From: Crotalaria pallida
Taxonomy: Eukaryota; Streptophyta; Magnoliopsida; Fabales; Fabaceae
Direction: 5' to 3'
Assembly: GCA_037953625.1 (NCBI GenBank)
Contig: CM075650.1
Coordinates: forward strand, 123,425,706 to 123,489,705
Length of the DNA: 64,000 nt
Under the pieces are notes generated by a model. That model did not search any database and was not told where the DNA came from. It worked only from the letters and a program-made list of their open reading frames with translations. Shown here one piece after another: positions 35,191 through 45,036 of this stretch. The first letter of the stretch is position 1. Each line of letters starts with the position of its first letter. Made by a program: the position numbers and the translations under genes.

Positions 35191-35757
35191 GGGTTTTACT
35201 ACGGTACCCTTTCAAAATAAAGGGTTTTGGTACTCTCTCATATTTTTCCAATCAAATCATGACAAGTACAATATACTAATATGTCAAAAAACACCGAGAT
35301 ATTCTTGGAAATAAAGACTGAAAATTATATGTTAAGACTCCACTTTTTATATATTTTTGGTGCTAAAAAATCTACGCTAAATTTAGACGAAAACATATGT
35401 TCTTGTGTGCTGAAGATTATATCTCAATTGCAGCAATACAATTTTTTAAGCTGATCAGAAAAATAAAAATACATTGAAGTGTTCTTTTTTTCATCGTTAT
35501 CTAGCAAGAAAATTGATATCAGTGGCATGATGTTGAGATTGCTGGCCCAAGATGAATAAAAACTTGATATTAATTAAGGTTCATGATTTGGGAGTGGTTG
35601 TGAATTGATTTAGTTAAAAAATCTTGCAAATAAGATACACAGATTTGATTGCAAAATTTTATTAAACTTAACATGATAGTATATTGCAATTGTCATAATT
35701 TGATTGGATAAATATGAGAGGGTACCTTTATTTTAAAAAAGTACCGAAGTAAAACCC
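35191..35757. mobile_element. MITE with about 80-bp terminal inverted repeats
   Basis: The left end, GGGTTTTACTACGGTAC, continuing past CTCATATTTTTCCAATCAAA, is matched in inverse at 35680-35757 (GTACCGAAGTAAAACCC). The interior has no coding sequence. Target duplication is not clear, so I do not assign a superfamily. Confidence 0.75.
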
Positions 35758-36187
35758 TACTTTAACACTGATATTTGTATAGTTACTCAAAATATGCGCA
35801 GGTTTCTGGAGGAAGCATAGGAGTATTATCATCTGCTTTGTAAAAGTGCTTCTGTAATGATGGGGTTGTGACACTGTTAGGAGTATTATCACTTTGCAAT
35901 TATAATTGTTAGCCTCTGTATGCTATGTTAGGTGTTAGTGCCTTAATTTTGGTGCGGATATCTTTGCAACTAGTGGTAGGCGACTAGGCGTTTCATTTTT
36001 TGTATTCCATTATGGTGATCCAGTGGTTTGGGTGTAATTGAGACGATGTATCCTAAGATTTGTTTTGATTTTAGCTTTGAGCACATGATTATGTATGAAT
36101 TCCCAAACCTTTCGTAGAAGGTGAGGGGTGCTTTGTACTATGATGTTTAAGTTAGTTAGTTTCTTACTATAAATAAAATCCTACTTT

Positions 36188-36191
<4 letters not shown>
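35758..36191. other. Spacer, nothing recognised
   Basis: Moderately AT-rich. The string TAGGAGTATTATC occurs twice within 70 bp (about 35818 and 35879). No coding or element signature. Confidence 0.4.

Positions 36192-36263
<72 letters not shown>
36192..36263. repeat. TA then GA microsatellite
   Basis: About 48 bases of TA are followed by about 23 bases of GA. Confidence 0.95.
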
Positions 36264-36773
36264 GGAAAGAGGGGTTATGCAACTGATCTATGACTTGGAA
36301 ATAGTTCTTTTTCTATAAGGTGCAATTAACTTTAAAGTTGGACTCTATCTAATTTGGTGCTCATATGGTCTAATATTCTCCTATCTGCACATAGCTCCTA
36401 TATATTTGACATCATGCATGAAACAAGGAATGAGCCTATTTTAATATGGACACTGAAGCTGCAAGGGAGAGATCTAGAATGCCACATTTAATTTTTTTTG
36501 TTTGAATGATTCTTTTAGTGATTTTAGTTAGCTTCCTCCATTGTTTAGGTTGATTAAAAGATTTAGTTTTTAGTTGGATCTTTTAAGTTGTTTCTTTGTT
36601 GCATGTATATTTAACTTTGAATAATAAATTTGTTCATTAATTTTATGATTAAGTTTATGATTTTAATATGTGTTAACTTTCATAAGCTGAAATACAAGGA
36701 AATACAAGAAATGTGAAATTTTAAAAATGTATTTGGGTGTTAATATAACCAAGGATATATATGTAGCTACGAA

Positions 36774-36821
<48 letters not shown>

Positions 36822-36831
36822 TGTTAGTAAT
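36264..36831. other. AT-rich spacer with a TA microsatellite
   Basis: No gene is seen. A TA run occupies about 36778-36816, just left of the next LTR. Confidence 0.6.
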
Positions 36832-37476
36832 AGTTATGGACCATGGTTTAACCTTCTAAAAACTTTCCTACAGTTTTTCATAAGGAAATCGATTAGGCAA
36901 TCCAAACCTCGGGGATCCGGTTGGACAGCCCATGACTGTTAACTTATTAGCTGGTTTAACGGTTCAGCAAGAATCCCCTTAACTTAACTAGTACAATCAA
37001 GATCAAACGTTCGAAAGCCACCAAGTAGTTAACGACAGTATAGGTTTGAACAACAAACAAGGCTAAATGGACCTCTTATCACCTGTACATCGAGTCACAA
37101 GGTTTTGCCTTTGGATTGTTGCATAACTGGTTACACGTATGAAAATATCAAATACTTGGTTGGAAGATGTATTCGTTAAGAGGATGCAACAACCATTTAA
37201 TTAAGAACAGGCAACCTTCGCTATAAATCCAACCGTTGGCAGGAAACTCGCTCCAAAAAATAATTGGCCAAGGGATCCCATTATCAACACAAAGTCTATA
37301 AAGGCAAGTAAGATGCAAAGGTATGGTAGCTAACTTTCAACAAAAACACACACCCACAAAAATACTGACAGGAGGAAGGTAGCCTTGACTCTAAGTTGCT
37401 TTACTCACAGTCATACAACAACAGTAAGGATCCAACCGCTTGACCATTTGAGTCAATTCTAAGGAACCTTACGATA
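36832..37476 (+). repeat. Left LTR of the gag-only element
   Basis: It matches the right LTR (39189-39466, 43705-43791, 44007-44366). The first base is A instead of T, so the TG start is lost. A TATA-like CTATAAAGGC lies near 37300. Confidence 0.8.
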
Positions 37477-37654
37477 GAAAATTGGTGACCACAATGGGAG
37501 CGAGAAACTTATTCCCACCACCTACTATTTGGAGATGGATAACCGGTCAAACAGCAAATGCATGGAGCCAAGCCATCATAGTGGCTTGAACTTGAGGGAT
37601 CGTTTAAGTAATGACAGGGTAGTTTCCTGCCATTCTGAATAGAGGGAACAACTA

Positions 37655-38590
37655 ATGAAGGCAGGAGACGTCGTGAGGGGGAACGGGAGGAAGCTGAACG
37701 CTAAAAGCAGAAAGGTCTCACTCAAAATGATTGAGAAAAGTTGCAACAACGGACTCCCACCAGAAAAGGAAGACCCTCGCGCTCCCGTCATGAGAGAAGA
37801 AGATCATCTGATAGACGTTCAAAGAGAAGACCCAATTTGGATAAGAAAATTTTGCGTTTGAGGAAGTGTTTAGATGCTCAAGATAAGTTTATTATTGAAT
37901 TGAAGAGCGGAGCAACTTCTCTAGGGCAGAAGGAAGAGAGTATGGAAGTGTTGTTAGAATTGATTTACGAAGAGGGTGTGAGTGCTAATCATCTGTTTTC
38001 TAAGCCATAATGGCGTATCTGATGCCCAAAATCACAAAGTCGAAACAAATGTGGAGCCGTATTATGGGAACACTGATCAAAAGGAACATGTGGACAGCTT
38101 CTTGGTAGCAATGACTTGCCATGGAGCCAAAGCCTACAAGTGCAGGATGTTCTCGTTAACTCTGAAGAAGGCAACATTGCAATGTATTCCAAGCTAGAGC
38201 CAAACTCGATCGATTGCCGGAAGGATTCGGCTGCCATGTTCCTTGGACACTTCATGATGAAGAAGGCGCAACCGAAGTTTGAGCATCACCTTTCCCAGAT
38301 CAAACAGGAGAAACAAGAATCTTTGAGGGACTTCCTTACACGATTTAATACCAAGTATTTGTCAATCAATGATATCGAGCCGTCGGTTGCGGTACATCTG
38401 CTCATGATGGCACTTAAGCCCGGGATGTTCACCAACCATTAGGTGATGCACAAGATAAACACCATTGATAAGTTCATGAAAAAGGCTAGAGCATATATAA
38501 ACTTGGATGAATACCGAAGGATAGCCTCGGAGGATAAGTTTAACAGGAATTGTAGAGGACAGAGGAAGTAGCTTGGTTCTACTAGTGTCC
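37655..38590 (+). pseudogene. Tat-type Gag (capsid region, frameshifted)
   Basis: A charged N-terminal part is followed by a capsid-like region: YYGNTDQKEHVDSFLVAMTCHGAKAYKCRMF, then (in another frame) KLEPNSIDC, MFLGHFMMKKAQPKFEHHLSQIKQ, ESLRDFLTRFNTKYL and VAVHLLMMALKPGMF, then KARAYINLDEYRR. This order matches the Retrotrans_gag domain of Tat/Athila elements (TDPxEHLxxF; GESLRDFxxRFN). A frameshift near 38190 and stops near 38441 and 38570 break it. No zinc knuckle was seen. Confidence 0.78.
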
Positions 38591-39188
38591 AAGAAAGGTT
38601 GATATTCAATGTTAGAATAAACTATTGATCAATTTCAGTTTCTCAGAGAAATAAATGTGGAGTAAATAAATTGTAATTTAATCATGTTCCAAATAGTAAT
38701 GGGAAAAAAATCCTAAGAGATTCTTGAACGATAATAACCCGAGTCACTATCGCAATTACTCAAAATAAGTACACCTTCCATCCGACTAGCCATGGGGGGG
38801 GGGGGGGGAGGGGGGATAGGCGAATGGGAAGTGATAACCCGCACAGTGATCACAATCCATGTACAATAATTTATGACACCGCTCGAGTGGAATAAAGAAA
38901 CTCGATCGGCGCAAGAATACCCCCTTAGCTGAGGTAGATTTATTCATTTCATAATAAAATTTTTGAGTTATAATTAGAAGCAACAAGACAGAGAACCACA
39001 TCCAGGAGCTTAATCTTTGTAACCATGGTGCTCCACAATTGTTATGGACCGGTACCGTGAACTCATGATCAACGGATTAAAGGTCCATCATGTTAACGAA
39101 CCATCGGGTTAACAATTTGACAATAGACGGCTCAAAGTTGCAAAACCAAAGTTGGTCTTCAAAGGCCAACCTTGGCTTGGGGGGCTAT
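38591..39188. other. Noncoding 3' part of the gag-only element
   Basis: This contains a run of 15 G at 38794-38808 followed by six more after one A, and the purine tract before the LTR. A second copy of the LTR-start-like GTTATGGACCGG occurs near 39042, which hints at an internal partial LTR duplicate. Confidence 0.55.
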
Positions 39189-39700
39189 TGTTATGGACTG
39201 TGGTTTAACCTTCTAAAACTGGTCCTACGGTTTGACATAAGGAAACCGGTTAGGCAGTCCAAACCTCAGGGATCCGATTAGACAACCTTGACCAGTCAAC
39301 CGACTAGCAAGTTTAACACCTCAGCAAGAATGCCCTTAACTTAACTAGTACAATCAGGATCAACGGTTTCGCAGCCACTAACCGGTACAATCAGGATCAA
39401 CGGTTTCGCAGCCACTAACCGGTTTTCCAGTTAACCAGAACACCGAAACAGAGGCTTAACGACAGTCACTACAACAGAATAGCTAAAAGATCCCGGTTCC
39501 GAACCGGGATTGTATCCCCTGGTATAACAAGTGTGATTCTTATGATCCCAGTTGTTTTAGAAAACACGGAACCGGGATCAATAAAAAACAAGGAACCGAG
39601 ATCAATACCATATATGATCACTGTTGATTTTTAATAATGAACTAGGATGTTTAGTGTATATGATCACTGTTGAGTTTTTAAAAATGAACAGAGATCTTTA

Positions 39701-39745
<45 letters not shown>

Positions 39746-40871
39746 ATTTATAATTTATAATATTTGCTATATCCATATATTTAAATAAATTGTCAACATT
39801 TTTTTTTGCAACAAATAAATGCCATAATTATATACATTAGAAACGTAAATGTCAATACACATTTAAGACAGATAACTCCCAAACCAAAACAAATGGCTCC
39901 ATACATACAAAAGGCTAAACAAGCTCGATCATATAGATGCTATACATAGCCACAATCAAAAATATATATGGTGCGCTAAATTCAAAACTAAGCTAAGGTA
40001 ACTCATCAAGAACATATGTTGCCCATTCATCCTTAACTTCATTCAGCAATTCATCGGAGTAGTAGGTGTACTGCAATCTTCAAAATACTATACAATTTAA
40101 TAGAAAATGGAATTAGAATTGTGTTGATAAACTAAACGATATATTTATTATCAAATATGTGGTAAACATATAAACCATATAATGAAAATTACAAACCAAT
40201 AATGCAAAGAAATTTAGTTTTACAATTGCCTGCATCACAATAATGCTAAATAAGTACTACAAAATTGCATCTGAGAGAATGAGAAAGAAAGTAGTAGAGT
40301 ACCAACTTAGAAACAACCATTCTGTATCTGAGGCATTATATTTAATAAATTCAAGAATGGACAAAGCCTTTCTATCTCTCTCACATTATTTTTTTTCACT
40401 CTATTTGTTGCCAAGAAAATAAATGGCCCTAAACCCCCAAAAAAACCTTAGCCTTAAGGAAAATACAGGAAAGCTGTCTACGTTCCCTTTTTCAAATCCA
40501 TCATGAAGCACATATTTATTAACTTGTGAAGCTCAATCTAGACTACCACAGCCAGTCACCCAATCTCTTGAAGTTGAAGCTTTCTATTCAACTTCATTTG
40601 CTAGATAAACACTCTTCAAACTCATTGCCGCATTCGCAGCACATCTCATGAGCGCAGACGATAATAGACTCTCTAATTAACATGCTAGAATACTGAAGCA
40701 GTACAGAAAGTGGATAATTAATGTAAATAATAAAAATAATCTCAAATCAAAGAAAGCAGAGCTATAAGACCAACAATAGGAAGTTAACTGATTAGCAAAC
40801 CTTTAATTTCCACTTAAACTCCTAATATCTTTTATACCAATTAATCTCTAATTATCGCTTTGTAATTGTAC

Positions 40872-40995
40872 CTTTCCGGCCACCGTAGTGAGGGGCTGTG
40901 TCCCAAAAACTCATCACGCAATTGTATAAGCTGAGTCTTTGTTATTGGTTGAGGATGCTTCCACGGCTTAGGCTTGTGGATCTTTTTTGTTGCCC
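40872..40995 (-). pseudogene. Captured exon of a UBTD-type ubiquitin-domain protein
   Basis: The minus strand encodes KKIHKPKPWKHPQPITKTQL, then IQLRDEF, and after one extra T in a T-run (frameshift) the segment FWDTAPHYGGRK. This matches the N-terminal conserved part of plant homologues of UBTD1/2, which are small ubiquitin-fold proteins. The exon is bounded by a 3' splice AG (CAACAG before GG) and a 5' splice site AG/GTACAA, so it was taken up as genomic DNA. The rest of the gene was not recognised. Confidence 0.75.
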
Positions 40996-42765
40996 CTGTT
41001 GAAATATTTCAATTTTATATTGGTGTGAATCATTATCATCAGGAGCAAGCCACTAATATGATAGTTCTACACGTTAGAAGATTGTTAAGAATGAGAAATC
41101 TAATCACGAGAATTAACAATAATGAAAAGGAGAAATTAGACTGCCAATTTAATATTAGAAATAGAATGACAAAATTAACAATGATACTATCACTTGATTC
41201 ATGTCAATTGTCTGGACTGCATTTCCACGGGTAAATATAATTGCATGATTTTGATTCTCGGGCTTCCCTTCATCAAATTTGGGATTTCCAGGTAATTTCA
41301 ATGAGTATATTTCCTATGACATCAAAACAATTAAGTTAAGGGAGGAACAATAACGAAAAAAATCCCAATTAAAGGAAGCAGCAATAATGAAAGCATCATA
41401 AGAAAATATCAGAAAACTACAGGTTCCAACCCAATCCACAAGGACCATAATAAAAATAATTTAGGGACTTAATATGATGACCAAAAGTGAGCAAACCTCA
41501 AGGAAACCAGATGAGCTACCGATGAGGGCCACAGATGCCAATTTATTTAAGAGAAGCAATGAAAGAAATCTCATTCAATTAAAGGAGGCAACAATAAAGA
41601 AAAGGAGAAATAATATGGGCAAACTACATTTTCCAACTCAATCAACAAGAAAAAAAGGGCATATGTACGCAGTCCCCACAAGCAAAAAGGTTGTTCTAGG
41701 AAGAACCATAATTAAAATAGTTCAGGGACTTGATTAATTACTAACAACAAAACTTGTTTATAGAGCACAAGAAATATTATAGTCATTAAAACCAAGTCAT
41801 TGACCCAATTAAACGCGTGTTTCGCCAAAGTAGTAACAGAATACTAAGTGCTTGTTTGTTTTCATGTTTGGACCCAATTAAACGCGTGTTTCGCCAAAGT
41901 AGTAATTTGTTGCTTTCAAGTGTTAGCCCTGTCTTGGAAAGTGAAGCCAAACATGCTATTAAACAGGAACAACTTTGGCAGCCAATGAAGCAGATACACT
42001 GATGTTGGTGTCTCTTGACTTCATAATGATGTAAGCAAGAAGCAGAATATAATCTCATAGGAGCTGTAAAATCAATACATCTGAGCGTAAAGTATTACTA
42101 AAGGAAGGTTTGGCTGCATCAAGTTTTTCGGAAAGCAAGTTGAGACATTGTGTTAGGGATATAGACCCAACTACCCAAGTGGTTGACCATGAGGCCACAT
42201 ATCTCCTCTCAATCTCAACATTTCTCTATAATTCTATTACTATAGTAGTGATGATGAATGAGAAAGTTCAAAAGAGAATTTGTTTACTACACTTGACCTC
42301 AGTACCCAACTTTTTTGTCCATCGCTGCTCATCCGCACACTAAGATCAGAAATTTTATGATACGGGAGAAAAGCCACTTAAAATTCTGTTTGCCAGTTAT
42401 CAATTAAAGGCTACTGAAAATTCTCTTAAACCATACCTCATTGTAACATTAAGAACTTAGGCGTGACTCACAAGCACTACATAAGAAAAATTATAAGAGG
42501 AATAACAGCATAGTTGTCATTAAGTAAAGATTTTCAAAATCATGTTGAGGAAAATGAGCGAGTAATTTGAATGAGAAGCTTACTATCTTGATGCGGATAG
42601 AGCATGAGAATCAAGCCGGGATACACCTTCATCTTGAACAGTATGAAGTGAAATGTCAGTGCAGTTCTTGAGGCAGCAAATTACCAGTTCAAAGACATTT
42701 GATCAACAAACTAAACAATCACTAAACAATTTATTCTTGATATAAATTTAAGTAAAATCAAGAGT

Positions 42766-43071
42766 CATGGGTGCTAACTTTTCCGTCTCTTACTGTTTCA
42801 GCAACATCAATGAAAGCAACTCGAAGAGCTTCATTTCTAAAAGCACAAAGAATTGAAAATTACATATGGAGTTATAGATTTAAGAATCCAAATAATTAGG
42901 ATAATCAACAAGTCAATAGCTTAAATATGATAATGGATTCCTAAAATTGGTTAACTCACCTTTGCATAAGTAAAGCAATATCAGTAGCCTCAGGTTTTTG
43001 TTCCTCTTTCTGCTTACCATAAATTTGACATGTCACAACATAAGTGAACTTAAGGTCTGCCTGAGCACGTG
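42766..43071 (-). pseudogene. Captured callose synthase (GSL8/GSL10-like) exons with intron
   Basis: Exon 1 (43071-42960, minus) encodes ARAQADLKFTYVVTCQIYGK, then QKEEQKPEATDIALLMQR. An intron with GTGAGT at one end and TTTTAG at the other follows. Exon 2 (42836 to about 42766) encodes NEALRVAFIDVAETVRDGK before a stop. The sequence corresponds to the glucan synthase domain of plant callose synthases of the CALS9/CALS10 type, large plasma-membrane enzymes that make beta-1,3-glucan. Only about 60 residues are represented, far short of the family's roughly 1,900. Intron retention shows DNA-level capture. Confidence 0.82.
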
Positions 43072-43804
43072 CTTCAGGGGATATATAAATCAAAGCCCAT
43101 TGTTGCATCAAAAAACCAGAGAGGATGGAGAGCTCGAGTGGGAGGCGAAGGCTCAGGAGTTTGGTTCGTGGCGGCACCGGCGTCCCTGTGAACCGCGTTT
43201 CACGGCGAGAGGCCGAGGGAGGAAGACGAACGCACGACGAAGAGAGAGCAAGGGATCGAGGATGAGCGCGAAACAGAGAAGGGAATCGAATGAAGAAGAA
43301 GAAGGTGGCCACAACTAGGGCGGCAACGGTGGCGGTTTGGAACAGGGAGAGAACGAGAAAGGTCAAGGGAAGAAGTAGAATATGGGAGGGGGGTGGCGGC
43401 TGGAAGAGGAAAAAAATAAGGGTTCCCTTCCCTCTTTAGGTGATAATATTGATACCGATTCCTTTTTTTATTATTCATTCCGGTTAAAGTAAAATCATGG
43501 GATAAATAAGGTTTGTGTGATTTTTAATTTAAAAAATAAAAACAAAAATTATATATGTTATAACATTGATCCCAATTCCGTGTTTTTTATAACCGGGATT
43601 AATAAATTCATGGTATTTTTTAACTATCAATTGTCTATTAATCCCAGTTTTGGAACGGAACCGGGATTAATATCCGGCTACTTTTTTGCAATTTTGTAGT
43701 AGTGAGTATAGACTTGAACAACAAAAAGGGTTAAATGGACCTCTTATCACCGGTACATCGAGTAAGCGGCCCAAACGGTATTTGGGCCACAAGGTCCTAC
43801 CTTT

Positions 43805-43993
43805 TTTTATTTTTGGTTGCCCACCCGGTTCCCTAAGTACTACCTAGGTACATCCGGATCCGACCCGGGTCGCGTGCCTGGCTATGGCAGGTGAGTCTCC
43901 CAACATGAATTTTCTGCATTCACAAGGACTCGAACTCGAGACCTTGCTTAAGCGAGACCGAGCCGCGTACCACTCGTCTCAACCCATGTTGGT
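43805..43993 (-). mobile_element. tRNA-derived SINE, minus orientation
   Basis: The body is flanked by AGGTCCTACCTTT at 43792-43804 and 43994-44006. On the minus strand it starts near TACCAACATGGGTTGAGACG, has a B-box-like GAGTTCGAGTCC (about 43929-43940) and ends in an A-rich tail (CCAAAAATAAAA). The left LTR lacks it at the same place, which gives the empty site. It differs from the SINE at 14726. Confidence 0.88.
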
Positions 43994-44366
43994 AGGTCCT
44001 ACCTTTGGATTGCCGCATAACCGGTTACACGTTGTATCATATGATCGAATATTCGATTGGCACATGTATTCATTAAGAGGATGTAATGGCCATTTAAGAA
44101 CCAGTAATCGTCGCTATAATTCCAACCGTTGGCAGGAATCTCGCTCCAACAATAATTGGCCAATGGATCCCATAATCAACACAAAGTCTATAAAGGCAGG
44201 TAAGATGCAAAGCTATGATAGCTAACTTTCAACACAAACACACAACCACAAAATACTGACAAAAGGAAGGTAGCCTTGACTCTAAGGTACTTTACTCATA
44301 GTCATACAGAAGCAGTAAAGATCCAACCCCCTGACCGTATAAGTTAAGTCCAAAAACCTTACAATA

Positions 44367-44594
44367 GATCATCACAATTATAAATGTGGTTATTTTCCTA
44401 AAAATTCGTCACAAGCATCCTTAAGAATTATTAATACTGTTTCCTACATCTAGCCTTATGATACCGGTTTCGTGTTTTTCAAAATAACCATATCGTAAGT
44501 TTTAGAATTTCTAATATCGCTGGTTCCAATACCTGTTCGGAACCGATATAAATATGGACATGAAACCTGAATTAAAAGGTTTTTTTTAGTAGTG
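44367..44594. mobile_element. Right end of a second CACTA element
   Basis: It terminates in TTTTTTTAGTAGTG, the inverse of CACTACTAAAAAAA, preceded by subterminal motifs such as GGTTCCAATACCTGTTCGGA. The left end was not found. The gag-only LTR element appears to be inserted in, or to have replaced, its interior. Confidence 0.6.
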
Positions 44595-45036
44595 CATCTA
44601 ATTGATAGTATAGCCACCGTGTCGAAAATGAGCATTGAAAATGATTGTGTCATGGTAAAATTCATTGCCTTAAAAGCTAGATTGTAGAATAGCCACTATA
44701 CAACTATATTAAATCGTATTGCTTCCAAGGTTAGTACAACAGTTCTCTAACTCTTTCACAAAGTTAGATCACTCCTAGGAATAAATGAAGGATAGAGAAT
44801 AAGATAGTATATTTTGTTTCTATGTTCCCCCTTCTGACTTAGACTATGCAATGACTCTCACATAGCCCAAGCCACAACTATTGTAACAACCAAAACATAA
44901 TGAGCAATATATTATCATAAACCTAAAAAAATGTTTTTGTCATTAAAAACAAAACGGTCCAATAAATATAACCATAAACTCTAAAAAAATCGTTTTGATC
45001 ATAAAAAAAACAAAATGATCAAATAAATATGTCATT
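44595..45036. other. Spacer with inverted copy of the repeat at 32680-32911
   Basis: The segment 44597-44765 resembles the reverse complement of 32680-32911. The rest, to the LTR at 45037, is AT-rich with no coding signature. TCATT (45032-45036) is the left target flank of the chromovirus, and its partner lies beyond the window. Confidence 0.55.

Larger units (their letters stand above)
39467..43704. mobile_element. CACTA (CMC/EnSpm) transposon, non-autonomous, carrying host exons
   Basis: It starts CACTACAACAGAATAGC and ends with the inverse of CACTACTACAAAATTGC, with 3-bp duplication AGT on both sides (39464-39466 and 43705-43707). Subterminal repeats around GGTTCCGAACCGGGAT appear near both ends (39498-39600 and 43555-43675). 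No TnpA/TnpD-like coding region was seen. Minus-strand exons of two unrelated plant genes are inside, at 40872-40995 and 42766-43071. An AT microsatellite lies at 39708-39741. A unit of about 40 bp (CCCAATTAAACGCGTGTTTC, then GCCAAAGTAGTAA) is duplicated at 41802-41910. Confidence 0.9.
36832..44366 (+). mobile_element. Tat-like non-autonomous LTR element carrying only gag (TR-GAG type)
   Basis: The left LTR is 36832-37476. The right LTR begins at 39189 and ends near 44366, opened by a CACTA element and a SINE. The 1.7-kb interior holds a primer-site-like TTGGTGACCACAATGGGAGC right after the left LTR, a Gag remnant, and a purine tract CTTGGGGGGCTA before the right LTR. No protease, RT or integrase is present. 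Small LTR-bounded elements with gag alone are known as TR-GAG elements; a deletion derivative is equally possible. A clear target duplication was not found. Confidence 0.7.
39189..44366 (+). repeat. Right LTR of the gag-only element, split by CACTA and SINE
   Basis: The LTR pieces are 39189-39466, 43705-43804 and 44007-44366. Compared with the left LTR it carries a 37-bp tandem duplication (TACAATCAGGATCAACGGTT, then TCGCAGCCACTAACCGG, at about 39348-39421). The empty site for the CACTA insertion is directly visible in the left LTR at about 37028-37045 (TTAACGACAGTATAGG). Confidence 0.82.

Noticed and set aside
43884..44225. 113-codon + frame over the SINE and LTR
   Set aside because: It runs across a minus-strand SINE and into LTR sequence, so it is a composite chance frame.
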